Source: RYN-124 sp033851845 (GTDB lineage Bacteria > Actinomycetota > Actinomycetes > Mycobacteriales > SCTD01). Taken from it: a stretch of DNA of 64,000 nt. A program made the position numbers and the translations under genes. The notes under the pieces are model-generated. The model was not told the origin of the DNA. It ran no database searches and was given only the letters and a program-made list of their open reading frames with translations. Below are positions 24,929 to 33,691 of this stretch, piece after piece. The stretch covers positions 5,052-69,051 of the forward strand of contig JAWWOH010000083.1 in the NCBI GenBank assembly GCA_033851845.1. Reading direction: 5' to 3'. Numbering within the stretch: position 1 is the stretch's first letter; the number at the start of each line of letters is the position of its first letter.

Positions 24929-27607
24929 GTGTCCACGCGTCCTGTTCTGCGTGCCCTGTCCCTGCTGTCCGCCTGCGCGATCCTCGTTCTCGGGGCACCG
25001 GTCGCGGCGCAGGCGACGGTGCCCGCCTCGCAGCGACCGATTGCGGTCACCTCCGCCGGCTGCGGCGTGGCCGGGGTCTTCTGCGCCGGCGCGGCGACCG
25101 GGGACATCACGCCCCCGGTCACCTCCCCACAGTGGGCCTACACCGCGCGCAACTGCGGGGAAGCGATGGCTGCCGAGACGAGCGGCTACACCGTCGACCC
25201 GCAGGACCACCTGGAGGAGGGGGCTGCCTACCTGCTCGGCGGAGGCCCGTCCTGCGCGTCGAACAAGGCCGCCCCGGACACCGAGCTCTACGCCAAGACC
25301 TGGCCGCCGTCGGAGGGGACCTACGGCCGGCTGCAGGCCAACGCCTACGTCCTCGACGACGGCAAGGGTCAGCGAGTCGCCATTGTGCAGGCCGATCTCG
25401 GCGGCATTCCCGGGGAAGTGCACACCTACGTCGCCGATCACCTCGCCGCCCTCGGCATCACCCGCGACCACCTGCTCATCTCCGCGACCCACACCCACGG
25501 CTCCGTCGGAGCGATGTGGCAGAACGGCGGCTACGCGGCCCTCGGTGGGGACGAGTACGACCCGCGCGTCTTCTACGCGGTCGCCAACGGCCTGGTCACC
25601 GCCATCACCAACGCGGTTCACCGACTCACGCCGGCAAAGATCGGCATCGAGGTCGGCTCCATCACGAACGCCAACCACAACCGTCGCGGCGGCGCCTGGA
25701 ACCTCAACCCCGAGGCGAAGAACGGCAGCGGTGACACCCAGAACGCCTACCGGTTCGTCGCGATGCGCATCGACACCCTCGCCGGCGTACCCCTCGGGCT
25801 CATCACGAACTTCTCCAACCACGGCGTCATCGTCGAGACGTTCAACTACTACCTGAACGGCGACCAGGCCTCGGAGACGACGCGCTCGGTGAGCGCTGCG
25901 ATCCGGGCCGCCGCCATCGCCGACGGGGTCACGTTCCCCGCCGGCTGGCAGGTCGTCGACGCGCTGACCAACGGCGCGCAGGGCGACATCACACCGGAGG
26001 CCGACAACGCCGGGTGGAACTACGACGCCTACGGGTACGACAGCAGCCTGGACCGCTCCCCGCCCTTCGGGCAGTTCGCCAAGATGGAGAACGGCGGCGA
26101 CCGGCAGACGCCCGAGGCAGTGCGGCTGTGGCGCGACCTTGGGAGCAAGCTGACGTCCGACGTCACGCTCGACGCACGGATGGACTTCGTCTGCTGGTGC
26201 GGGCAGGGCGTCGAGAACGACCCCTACGACCCGTACGACGACCCGCAGTACGACCCGACCGCCTCCTGCGGCGCTGCGTCGACGACCGCCGACGACCCGT
26301 CGTACCGCTCCACCTCGCGAGAGGCCATCCTCGGCACCGGCGACGGTGCGTGCTTCCCGACGACGGTCTACCCCGCTCACCACCGCGAGGAGCAGCTCAT
26401 CGTCGGCACCGCTCCGGTCAGCCCGCATGTCGCGCGGGTGCAGGTGATCCGCATCAACGACGTCGGCTTGGCGGCGGTCCCCGGCGAGCCGACGATCCAG
26501 ATGGGTCGCCGGATCGAGCGCTCGGTGAAGGTGGCGGCCAACGCGGCCGCCCATGCGGCGAACCCTCTCGCGCCGGACCTGTTCAGCAACGTGTTCGCGG
26601 TGGGGCTGGCCAACGACTACATGTCGTACATGGCCACGACCCAGGAGTACGAGGCCTACCAGTACGAAGGCTCGTTCTCGCTGTTCGGGCAGCAGACCGG
26701 CAACGCCCTGAAGATGCGACTCGAGCACCTCGGCGCGCTGCTCGGGGCGCACTCGCCGGTCGAGCCGTGCACCCTCGAGCGCAACTGCATCGAGCCGCCG
26801 CCCACGACCGAGCTCGCGGTGGCTCCGGCGGCGACGACGCCGGACGTGCTCGCCGGCACAACGGAGTCGCAGCCGTCGAACGTGCAGCGCTTCACCGGAA
26901 CGACATTCTCCTGGATCGGCGGCGGCCCCTCGGCTGAGTGGCTGCAGAACGACCCGATGGTCGAGCTGCAGCGACAGAACGGCGCGTCCTGGCAGACGCT
27001 CTCGAGCGATCTCGACTCGACCGTGCCGGTGCACTACGACAAGTGCGGCGCCGAGAACCACTGGACGGCCTACACCGACCCGACGGTCGATGCCACGCCT
27101 GGCACCTACCGCTTCCACGTCACGGGGCACAGCGCGATCGCGGCCGGTCAGGTGTCGCCGTACACGCTCGACTCTGCGACGTTCAGCGTGTCGCCGTACT
27201 CGTTCCTCACGGTCGTGCCGGACGGCAACGGCGTGTTCCATGTCGGCAACCCGGCGCCCGCGCCGCTCGCCAACTACCGGTATCGCCCGAGGTACGACGC
27301 GACGGCGAGCGTGGCGGGTCTCGGTGCCACGTTCACCGTGCCCGTCGGGCAGACCCGCACCATCGCGCCCGGTGAGATCACCGACGCCTACGGCAACACC
27401 AACTCGCAGACGATCACCGTCACGGGCACGACCGTGTCGGCGACGCCGACCCCGCCCGCGCCGGCACCGGCAGCGCCGCAGCTGGTCTGCGCGAGCGCGG
27501 GTCAGCCCAACGCGAGTGTGCCCGAGGCGCCGTGGATGCCGGGGTTCGTGCTGCTTGGGATGGCGATCGTCGGCTTCACCCTGCGGCGCGCGCGCCGGGC
27601 GCGGTGA
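24929..27607 (+). CDS. Secreted neutral/alkaline ceramidase-like protein with C-terminal membrane anchor
   Basis: An 892-residue exported protein. Signal peptide at about 1-28 (VLRALSLLSACAILVLG). Residues about 45-600 match the neutral/alkaline non-lysosomal ceramidase domain: GAATGDITPP, VQADLGGIPGEVH, zinc-type ATHTHGSVG and NFSNHG. In characterised ceramidases the nucleophile is the Ser of NRSP; the equivalent here seems to be NHNRRGG, lacking that Ser, so ceramide hydrolysis is uncertain. An Ig-like C-terminal domain follows. The protein ends PEAPWMPGF, a hydrophobic helix and RRARRAR, like a sorting or PEP-CTERM-type tail. The GTG start was chosen to begin the signal peptide. The 3' end overlaps the convergent hydrolase gene by 32 nt. 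Confidence 0.82.
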   Translation: MSTRPVLRALSLLSACAILVLGAPVAAQATVPASQRPIAVTSAGCGVAGVFCAGAATGDITPPVTSPQWAYTARNCGEAMAAETSGYTVDPQDHLEEGAAYLLGGGPSCASNKAAPDTELYAKTWPPSEGTYGRLQANAYVLDDGKGQRVAIVQADLGGIPGEVHTYVADHLAALGITRDHLLISATHTHGSVGAMWQNGGYAALGGDEYDPRVFYAVANGLVTAITNAVHRLTPAKIGIEVGSITNANHNRRGGAWNLNPEAKNGSGDTQNAYRFVAMRIDTLAGVPLGLITNFSNHGVIVETFNYYLNGDQASETTRSVSAAIRAAAIADGVTFPAGWQVVDALTNGAQGDITPEADNAGWNYDAYGYDSSLDRSPPFGQFAKMENGGDRQTPEAVRLWRDLGSKLTSDVTLDARMDFVCWCGQGVENDPYDPYDDPQYDPTASCGAASTTADDPSYRSTSREAILGTGDGACFPTTVYPAHHREEQLIVGTAPVSPHVARVQVIRINDVGLAAVPGEPTIQMGRRIERSVKVAANAAAHAANPLAPDLFSNVFAVGLANDYMSYMATTQEYEAYQYEGSFSLFGQQTGNALKMRLEHLGALLGAHSPVEPCTLERNCIEPPPTTELAVAPAATTPDVLAGTTESQPSNVQRFTGTTFSWIGGGPSAEWLQNDPMVELQRQNGASWQTLSSDLDSTVPVHYDKCGAENHWTAYTDPTVDATPGTYRFHVTGHSAIAAGQVSPYTLDSATFSVSPYSFLTVVPDGNGVFHVGNPAPAPLANYRYRPRYDATASVAGLGATFTVPVGQTRTIAPGEITDAYGNTNSQTITVTGTTVSATPTPPAPAPAAPQLVCASAGQPNASVPEAPWMPGFVLLGMAIVGFTLRRARRAR

Positions 27608-28487
27608 CGAGCAGGACCTCCTGCGCCATCTGAGCCCACAGCCGGCGCGGCAGGTCGTGGCCCATGCCCGAGAACCCGACGAACTTGGCGCCCCGGATCA
27701 GCCGGGCCAGCGCGACCCCACCGCTGACGTTGACCAGCGGGTCGTGCAGCCCGTGCATGACCAGCGTGGGGATGCGGAGCTTGGTGAGGCCGCGGGTCCG
27801 GTTCGACTGCGCCAGCACGGCGCCGAGCTGACGCACGTAGCCGGCCGGGTCGTGCGCGCGGTCGTAGCTGCGGCCGGCGAGGTCGCGGACGTGCTCGGCG
27901 TCGAAGAGGTCGCCGCGTGAGCCGATGACCCCGAACGTCTCGACCGCGAGCTCCATGGCAGCCTCGCGATCGAGGGTCCCGCGTTTGCCCATGAGCCTGG
28001 TGATGAGCCGCGGCCGGGCCTGACCGACTCGTCGCGACCCGGTCGACGTCATGATCAGCGTCTGGCTGAGGACCCGCTCCGGATGTGCGAGCGCGGCGGT
28101 CTGGACGATGAACCCGCCCATCGACGCGCCGACCAGATGCGCCTGATCGAGGCCGAGGCCGTCGAGCAGACCGATCAGGTCTTCGGCCATGTCGTCGATG
28201 CGGTAGACCGGCCGCTTCCGGCGCAGCAGGATGTCCTTGACGTCGGGGGCCCGCGTCCCGTGCAGGTGCGTGGACAGCCCGACGTCGCGGTTGTCGAAGC
28301 GGACGACGTACCGCCCGCCGCCGGCGATCTGCTCGCAGAGGGCATCCGGCCACGCGATCATCTGCGTGCCGAGCCCCATCACGAGCACGGCCGGTGGGTC
28401 CGTGGGGTCGCCGAACGTCTCGTAGGCGAGCTCGATGCCGTTGGCGGCGACGCGCCGCGTCGTAAGGGGTGTCGTCGTCGTGGTCAT
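27576..28487 (-). CDS. Alpha/beta hydrolase
   Basis: A 303-residue alpha/beta-hydrolase-fold enzyme. The oxyanion region is VLVMGLGTQMIAW, the nucleophile elbow is GASMGG, the acid is probably in VMHGLHDPLV and the His in FSGMGHDLP. DNRDVGLS is typical of the aclacinomycin-methylesterase/haloperoxidase-like branch. ATG28487 lies 6 nt after TAGGGT, so the message may be leaderless; a GTG one codon earlier is possible. Substrate unknown. The last 32 nt overlap the end of the convergent ceramidase-like gene. Confidence 0.92.
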   Translation of the reverse strand: MTTTTTPLTTRRVAANGIELAYETFGDPTDPPAVLVMGLGTQMIAWPDALCEQIAGGGRYVVRFDNRDVGLSTHLHGTRAPDVKDILLRRKRPVYRIDDMAEDLIGLLDGLGLDQAHLVGASMGGFIVQTAALAHPERVLSQTLIMTSTGSRRVGQARPRLITRLMGKRGTLDREAAMELAVETFGVIGSRGDLFDAEHVRDLAGRSYDRAHDPAGYVRQLGAVLAQSNRTRGLTKLRIPTLVMHGLHDPLVNVSGGVALARLIRGAKFVGFSGMGHDLPRRLWAQMAQEVLLVTAPGARAAG

Positions 28488-28503
28488 CACCCCACCCTAG
28501 GCA

Positions 28504-29067
28504 TCACTTACCGCGACGGCGCAGGCCCTTCTTCGCAGTGGCCTTCACGCTGTCCAGAGCGGCAGCCGTCGGACCGGCGATCAGGTTGCCGGGGGGAGTG
28601 TCCGGCGCCTTGGGGTGCGGCTGCTTCGGCGAGATGGCCTTGGCCTTCTCCATCGTCTCGCCGAGGGTCTGCAGGTCCTTGCGCCCCATGGCCTCGCGGA
28701 CCTTGGGGAACATGTCGCCTTCCTCCTCCTCGACGTGGTGGCGGACCATCTCGATGAGGACGGTGACCTTCGCCTCGAAGCGCTCGGCCTGCGGCGACAG
28801 GCCCTTCAGCTCCGACAGCGTCCACTTGACGATGTGGTGCTCCTCGAGGCCCTCGAGGACGTCGTCCGCGATGTCGGGGGCCTTCTCGCGGATCGTCGGG
28901 TAGAAGTGCTGCTCCTCGATGGCGGCGTGGATGCTCAGCTCTTCGATGATCTGGTCGACGATGTCGCGCTTGGTCTTGTGCGCGTTGTCGCCGGCCTTCT
29001 CGAACTGCTTGAACAGCTTCTCGACGGTCTTGTGGTCGTTCTTCAGCAGGACGATGGCGTCTGGCAC
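28504..29067 (-). CDS. Hemerythrin HHE-domain protein
   Basis: A 187-residue protein. The helical HHE cation-binding domain spans about 5-135, with iron-type ligands in LLKNDHKTVEKLF, HAAIEEQHFYP, EEHHIVKW and RHHVEEEEGDMFP. Such domains bind a di-iron centre and serve in oxygen or NO sensing and iron handling. The remaining 50 residues are basic and low-complexity, ending in KKGLRRRGK, possibly nucleic-acid associated. GGAGGAAG lies upstream of the start. Stands alone between oppositely annotated functions. Confidence 0.92.
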   Translation of the reverse strand: MPDAIVLLKNDHKTVEKLFKQFEKAGDNAHKTKRDIVDQIIEELSIHAAIEEQHFYPTIREKAPDIADDVLEGLEEHHIVKWTLSELKGLSPQAERFEAKVTVLIEMVRHHVEEEEGDMFPKVREAMGRKDLQTLGETMEKAKAISPKQPHPKAPDTPPGNLIAGPTAAALDSVKATAKKGLRRRGK

Positions 29068-29101
29068 GGGGGCTTCCTCCGGGTTGGCGGTTGCCTGCTC
29101 C

Positions 29102-29362
29102 TTACCCCGTTGTGGCGGACTCGATCATGTCGTTGCCGGCTGCCGCGGCGAGCCCGTCGGCGAGGACGGAGATGAGCCGAGCCGCTTCGTCCGGCGACAG
29201 CCGGGTCGTTGACACGCAGCCGCCGTCGCGCCAGGTGCTCAGCACGACGCACCCCAGCTCCAGGTGCCAGGTCACTCGCAGCGCCCGATCGCCGGGCTGT
29301 CCCTGGCTCGAGCGCGCGTCGCGGAACCACTCACCCTTCGGCGGCAGCGGGGTAACCGGCAT
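29102..29362 (-). CDS. Conserved small protein of unknown function
   Basis: An 86-residue protein beginning MPVTPLPPKGEWFRDAR, with a core RALRVTWHLELGCVVLSTWRDGGCV and the helix SPDEAARLISVLADGL. The PKGEWFRDxR...RVTWH...VVLSxWR pattern recurs in actinobacterial proteins of unknown function. A purine-rich stretch precedes the ATG. Divergent from the acyl-CoA synthetase gene, with 92 nt between starts. Confidence 0.75.
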   Translation of the reverse strand: MPVTPLPPKGEWFRDARSSQGQPGDRALRVTWHLELGCVVLSTWRDGGCVSTTRLSPDEAARLISVLADGLAAAAGNDMIESATTG

Positions 29363-29454
29363 GGGAGCAGCCTCCGCCCCGGTGCGCCCCGCTGTCCAGG
29401 GCCGTTCGGGGTACGTGGCACCGTGACCATCCCGTACGACGGAAGGACCTGATC

Positions 29455-30996
29455 GTGGTCGACCTCACCGCCGCCCGCGTCCTCGTCGGCTCCGGCCTGC
29501 TCAAGCCGGCCCGGCCGGACAAGCTGCTGGGGATGGTCCTGGCGGTGGCCAGGTGGGGGCTCACGCCGGCCACCGGGTACGCCGCGCAGGCGGCCCGGCA
29601 GCCCCGGAACCCGGCGATCATCGACGACGATGGTGTGCTGACCTGGCGCGACATCGACGTCCGCACCGACCGCATCGCCGGCGAGCTCCGGGCCCGCGGG
29701 GTTGCCGAGGGCGAGGCGGTCGGGCTGCTCGCCCGCAACGGGCGCGGTTTCGTCGAGGCCACGACCGCCCTGTCCAAGTGCGGTGCCGACGTGCTCTACC
29801 TCAACACCGGCTCGGCCGGCTCCCAGATCGACGAGGTGCTGAACCGGGAGAAGGCGACCGCGGTCATCCACGACGCGGAGTTCGGCGACCTGCTCGCCGA
29901 GGCGACCCGCGGCCGCCTCGAGATCACGACCGAGCACCTCACGGCGATCGCCACCGAGCCCGGGCCGGGCGCGCCGCCCAAGCCCTCGCACACGTCACGG
30001 CAGGTCATCCTCACCAGCGGTACGACGGGCGCTCCGCGTGGCGCCGCCCGTAGCGGGGCCGGCATCGAGGACCTCGTGTCCTTCCTGTCGCGCATCCCGA
30101 TGAAGGCGGGGGAGACCACGGTCATCCCGTCGCCGGTCTTCCACGCCTGGGGCCTGGGTCACCTCTCGCTGGCGATGGTCATGGGCTCGACGGTGGTGCT
30201 GCGCCGCAAGTTCGATCCCAAGCAGGTGCTCGCCGACATCCAGGAGCACCGGGCCACCGCGCTCGTCGTCGTACCGGTGATGCTCGAAAAGCTGCTGCAG
30301 GCCGATCCGTCGTTGTACGACCTGTCGTCGTTGAAGATCATCGCGTCGAGCGGCAGCGCGCTTCCGGGCGAGCTCGCCGAGAAGACGCTCGCGGTGTTCG
30401 GACCCGTGCTCTACAACCTCTACGGCTCGACGGAGGTCGCGTACGCCGCCGTCGCCACGCCGGAGGACCTCGCCGCCGACCCGCGCACGGCCGGCAAGGC
30501 GCCGCACGGCGTCACCCTCCGCGTCGTGGACGACAAGGGCAAGGACCTCCCTCCGGGCGAGTCCGGGCGCATCTTCGTCGGCAGCGGGATGTCGTTCGAG
30601 GGCTACACGGACGGGTCCGACAAGGACCGGCTGGACGGGCTCATCGCGACCGGTGACCTCGGCATCCTCGACGAGGAGGGGCGGCTGACCGTGCTCGGCC
30701 GCGACGACGACATGGTCGTCATCGGTGGCGAGAACGTCTTCGTCGGTCAGGTCGAGGACGCGCTGCTCGCCCACGCTGCCGTGTCCGATGCCGCGGTCGT
30801 CGGCGTCGAGGACCCGTCGTACGGCACGAAGCTCGTCGCGCATGTCGTGCTGTCCGGGAAGGCGGGCGAGAAGGAGCTGCAGGATTGGGTGCGTTCGAAG
30901 GTTGCCCGCTTCGCCGTACCGCGGGAGGTGCAGGTGCACGACGAGCTGCCGCGCAACACGACCGGGAAGGTGCTGAAAAGGGAGCTCAGCTCTTGA
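29455..30996 (+). CDS. Acyl-CoA synthetase (AMP-binding, FadD-like)
   Basis: A 513-residue ANL-superfamily adenylate-forming enzyme that activates a carboxylic acid to its CoA ester. The phosphate-binding loop is LTSGTTGAPRGAARS; note the usual PKG Lys is replaced by RG. Other motifs: YNLYGSTEVAYAA, IATGDLGILDEEGRLTVLGRDDDMVVIGGENVF (in two adjoining parts) and the C-terminal NTTGKVLKREL with the catalytic Lys. AAGGACC precedes the GTG start. The next gene, clpS, overlaps the stop by 4 nt. Chain-length preference cannot be inferred. Confidence 0.93.
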   Translation: MVDLTAARVLVGSGLLKPARPDKLLGMVLAVARWGLTPATGYAAQAARQPRNPAIIDDDGVLTWRDIDVRTDRIAGELRARGVAEGEAVGLLARNGRGFVEATTALSKCGADVLYLNTGSAGSQIDEVLNREKATAVIHDAEFGDLLAEATRGRLEITTEHLTAIATEPGPGAPPKPSHTSRQVILTSGTTGAPRGAARSGAGIEDLVSFLSRIPMKAGETTVIPSPVFHAWGLGHLSLAMVMGSTVVLRRKFDPKQVLADIQEHRATALVVVPVMLEKLLQADPSLYDLSSLKIIASSGSALPGELAEKTLAVFGPVLYNLYGSTEVAYAAVATPEDLAADPRTAGKAPHGVTLRVVDDKGKDLPPGESGRIFVGSGMSFEGYTDGSDKDRLDGLIATGDLGILDEEGRLTVLGRDDDMVVIGGENVFVGQVEDALLAHAAVSDAAVVGVEDPSYGTKLVAHVVLSGKAGEKELQDWVRSKVARFAVPREVQVHDELPRNTTGKVLKRELSS

Positions 30997-31277
30997 CCGC
31001 ACCTGCGCAGCTCGATGAGCCGATCACCGACGACGACGTCACACCCGACCGGCCGTGGATCACCATCGTGTGGAACGACCCGGTCAACCTGATGAGCTAC
31101 GTGACTTTCGTGCTGATGGAGCTGTTCGGCTACCCGCGGGAGAAGGCGGAGAAGCTGATGCTCGACGTGCACCACAAGGGCAAGGCGGTCGTGTCGAACG
31201 GCACGCGCGAGCAGATGGAGCATGACGTCGCCCGGCTGCACGCGCGTGGCCTGTGGGCGACCGTGCAGCAGGACTGA
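30993..31277 (+). CDS. clpS: ATP-dependent Clp protease adaptor ClpS
   Basis: A 94-residue adaptor that delivers N-degron substrates to ClpAP/ClpCP. The fold signatures are WITIVWNDPVNLMSYV, the LMELFGYPREKAEKLML helix and VHHKGKAVV. The TTG start overlaps the synthetase stop (TTGA) with GGGAG upstream; longer in-frame readings run through the synthetase. Followed after 1 nt by DUF2017, its usual actinobacterial partner. Confidence 0.93.
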   Translation: MTAPAQLDEPITDDDVTPDRPWITIVWNDPVNLMSYVTFVLMELFGYPREKAEKLMLDVHHKGKAVVSNGTREQMEHDVARLHARGLWATVQQD

Positions 31278-31278
31278 C

Positions 31279-31830
31279 GTGCGCTTCAAGCGGTCGCGTC
31301 GCGGCGTCGAGGCGAAGGTCGAGCCGGGGGAGGCGCAGGTGCTCGCGCAGTGCGCGGGCGAGCTGCTCGAGCTCCTCGGCACGGAGGAGGAAGCCTCTGG
31401 TGATCCGCTGGAGGCGCTCGTCGGGCTGCCGCCGGGAGATGTCTCGCCGCCCGACGACCCGGCCCTGGCCCGGCTCTTTCCCTCCGCCTACGAAGGCGAC
31501 GATGCGGCGGCGACGGAGTTCCGGCGCTTCACCGAGTCGGACCTGCGGGCCGGGAAGCGGGCCGCCGCGAGTGATGCGCTGGTGTCCCTGCAGCCGCTGC
31601 TTTCCGCCGGCGGCAAGCTCGTCCTCGACCGCGACCAGGCCGATGCGTGGCTGTCCTGGCTCAACGACATCCGGCTGGTCCTCGGCACCCGGTTGGACGT
31701 GACGGAGGACACCTACGAGGAGGACATCGACCCCGAGGACCCGCGCTGGCAGGTGATGCAGGTCTACAGCTGGCTGGGCTGGCTGCAGGAGTCGCTGCTG
31801 TCCTGCCTCGACCCGAGAGCGCAGGTCTGA
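31279..31830 (+). CDS. DUF2017 family protein
   Basis: A 183-residue acidic cytoplasmic protein. It begins with the family's basic patch (RFKRSRRGVEAKVEP) and ends with aromatic WQVMQVYSWLGWLQESLLSCL. DUF2017 genes follow clpS in most actinobacteria (Rv1332 in M. tuberculosis), suggesting a link with Clp proteolysis, but no biochemical role is established to my knowledge. Starts one nt after the clpS stop. Confidence 0.9.
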   Translation: MRFKRSRRGVEAKVEPGEAQVLAQCAGELLELLGTEEEASGDPLEALVGLPPGDVSPPDDPALARLFPSAYEGDDAAATEFRRFTESDLRAGKRAAASDALVSLQPLLSAGGKLVLDRDQADAWLSWLNDIRLVLGTRLDVTEDTYEEDIDPEDPRWQVMQVYSWLGWLQESLLSCLDPRAQV

Positions 31831-31838
31831 GCGCTCGG

Positions 31839-31844
31839 TAGCCT
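31839..31844 (+). promoter_or_regulatory. -10 element of leaderless mec transcript
   Basis: TAGCCT lies exactly 7 nt before the GTG start at 31852, the spacing expected if transcription begins at the start codon. No ribosome binding site is seen. Confidence 0.55.
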
Positions 31845-31851
31845 GAAGTGC

Positions 31852-32253
31852 GTGCTCTCCCTGCCCCGGTCGATGGTGGACGCGATCGTCGCCCACGCTC
31901 GCCGTGACCACCCGGACGAGTGCTGCGGGGTTATCGCCGGCCACGGCGGGGTGGCGACGCGGATGTTCGAGATGGAGAACGCCGAGCGCTCGCCGACGGG
32001 GTTCACCTTCGACAGCGCGGAGTGGCTGAAGGTCTACCGCGAGATCGACGACGCGGACGAGGACCTGCTGGTCGTCTACCACTCGCACACGGCGACGGAG
32101 GCCTACCCGTCCCGCACCGACATCCGCTGGTCGGTCAACACGCCGGGGGCCTCGTGGCTGCTGGTCTCCACGCGCGATCCGGCGTACGACGAAGTGCGGT
32201 CTTTCCGGATCGACGACGGCGAGGTGACCGAGGAGGAGATCCGGGTCACCTGA
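31852..32253 (+). CDS. mec: M67/JAMM metallopeptidase, CysO-cysteine hydrolase
   Basis: A 133-residue JAB1/MPN-fold zinc peptidase. The JAMM ligands appear as HSHT and a downstream SRTD (HSHTATEAYPSRTD), with a catalytic Glu early in the protein near PDECCGVIAG. In M. tuberculosis, Mec cleaves cysteine from the CysO carrier. The next two genes, cysO and cysM, complete that pathway, so the assignment rests on both motif and order. The GTG start sits 7 nt after a TAGCCT -10 box and lacks a Shine-Dalgarno sequence. Confidence 0.93.
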   Translation: MLSLPRSMVDAIVAHARRDHPDECCGVIAGHGGVATRMFEMENAERSPTGFTFDSAEWLKVYREIDDADEDLLVVYHSHTATEAYPSRTDIRWSVNTPGASWLLVSTRDPAYDEVRSFRIDDGEVTEEEIRVT

Positions 32254-32341
32254 CCCGGAATGCGCTGCCGATCGGCGCCTGTTGGACCATGTAAGCCACA
32301 CCCACGCCCGAGAAGACCGCTCAGGAAGGCCCCTTCACCCC

Positions 32342-32617
32342 ATGGCCATCGAGGTCCGGATCCCGACGATCCTGCGCACGTACACCGACGGCCAGAAGGC
32401 GGTCGAGGGCAAGGGCGACACGCTCGCCGACCTGCTCGGTGATCTCGACTCGCGGCACCCGGGGCTCCGCGGCCGGCTTGTGACGGAGGACGGCGGGCTG
32501 CACCGGTTCGTCAACGTCTACGTCAACGACGAGGACGTGCGCTTCCTCGGGGGTCTCGAGACCGCCCTCTCCGACGGTGACTCGGTGACCGTCCTTCCGG
32601 CTGTCGCCGGCGGGTAA
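32342..32617 (+). CDS. cysO: Sulfur-carrier protein CysO (ThiS/MoaD-like)
   Basis: A 91-residue ubiquitin-fold sulfur carrier. It ends in the required Gly-Gly (LPAVAGG), which is converted to a thiocarboxylate as the sulfide donor for CysM. The middle (RFVNVYVNDEDVRFLGGLETALSDGD, read in two strands) is typical of CysO. The ATG at 32342 follows AGGAAGG; an upstream in-frame ATG would add 20 unlike residues. The stop is directly followed by the cysM start. Confidence 0.93.
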   Translation: MAIEVRIPTILRTYTDGQKAVEGKGDTLADLLGDLDSRHPGLRGRLVTEDGGLHRFVNVYVNDEDVRFLGGLETALSDGDSVTVLPAVAGG

Positions 32618-33565
32618 GTGCGCTACGACTCGCTGCTGGAGTCCGTCGGGCGCACGCCGCTCGTCGGGCTTCCCCGCCTGTCGCCGTCCCCCGACGTACG
32701 GCTCTGGGCGAAGCTCGAGACGGACAACCCGACCGGATCGGTGAAGGACCGGGCGGCGCTCTACATGGTGGCCGCCGCGGAGAAGGAAGGCCTCCTGCGG
32801 CCGGGCGTCACGGTGCTCGAGCCGACGTCGGGCAACACCGGGATCTCGCTGGCGATGGTCTGCAAGCTGCGCGGCTACCGGCTGATCTGCGTGATGCCGG
32901 AGAACACCTCGGTCGAGCGGCGCCAGCTGCTGACGATGTACGGCGCGGAGATCGTGACGTCGCCGGCGGCCGGAGGCTCGAACCAGGCCGTCGCTGTCGC
33001 GAAGGAGCTGGCGGCGGAGAACCCGGACTGGGTGATGCTCTACCAGTACGGGAACCCGGCCAACGCGCTCGCGCACTACGAGACGACCGGCCCGGAGCTG
33101 CTCGAGGACCTGCCGACCATCACGCACTTCGTCGCCGGCTTGGGGACCACCGGGACCTTGATGGGCACGGGTCGGTTCCTGCGGGAGAACCGGCCGGGGG
33201 TCCGGATCATCGCCGCCGAGCCGCGTTATGGGGAGCTGGTCTACGGGCTGCGCAACATCGACGAGGGCTTCATCCCGGAGCTGTACGACGGGACCGTGCT
33301 CACATCGCGCTTCTCGGTAGGGCCGCGCGAGGCGTTGCGGCGCACCCGACAGCTCATCGAGGAGGAGGGCATCTTCGCCGGCATCTCCACCGGCGCGATC
33401 CTGCACGCCGCGATGGGCGAGGCGATGAAGTGCGTGCGCGACGGCGTACGGGCCGACATCGCCTTCGTGGTCTGCGACGGTGGCTGGAAGTACCTCTCGA
33501 CCGGTGCGTACGCCGGCACCCTCGAGGAAGCCGAGCAGGCACTCGAAGGCCAGCTCTGGGCGTAG
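32618..33565 (+). CDS. cysM: O-phosphoserine sulfhydrylase (cysteine synthase CysM)
   Basis: A 315-residue PLP enzyme that joins O-phosphoserine with CysO thiocarboxylate sulfur. The PLP lysine lies in NPTGSVKDRAALY, the substrate loop is EPTSGNTGISLA, and the phosphate-binding glycine loop is GLGTTGTLMG. C-terminal ISTGAILHAAM is typical. The GTG start is immediately after the cysO TAA. With mec and cysO it forms the thiocarboxylate cysteine pathway known from M. tuberculosis, thought to resist oxidative conditions. Confidence 0.94.
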   Translation: MRYDSLLESVGRTPLVGLPRLSPSPDVRLWAKLETDNPTGSVKDRAALYMVAAAEKEGLLRPGVTVLEPTSGNTGISLAMVCKLRGYRLICVMPENTSVERRQLLTMYGAEIVTSPAAGGSNQAVAVAKELAAENPDWVMLYQYGNPANALAHYETTGPELLEDLPTITHFVAGLGTTGTLMGTGRFLRENRPGVRIIAAEPRYGELVYGLRNIDEGFIPELYDGTVLTSRFSVGPREALRRTRQLIEEEGIFAGISTGAILHAAMGEAMKCVRDGVRADIAFVVCDGGWKYLSTGAYAGTLEEAEQALEGQLWA

Positions 33566-33632
33566 CACCTGGCTCCCACCCGCCGCCCGCCGGCCCGGCA
33601 CCTGATCCGTTGGCCTGTTGCCGTGGCCCAGA

Positions 33633-33691
33633 CGATCAGGTTGGAGAGCCTCTTGACAGTTCTCGCGCTCGCAGACTCTCCAACCTGATCG
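33633..33691. repeat. Hairpin repeat 1 flanking the DUF559-like gene
   Basis: A 16-bp perfect inverted repeat, CGATCAGGTTGGAGAG (33633-33648) with its complement at 33676-33691, around a 27-nt loop. Its right edge touches the stop codon of the minus-strand gene at 33692. Hairpin 2 at 34679-34737 has the same core. The outer and inner closing pairs differ between the two copies in a way that keeps pairing, so the structure appears conserved. Confidence 0.7.
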
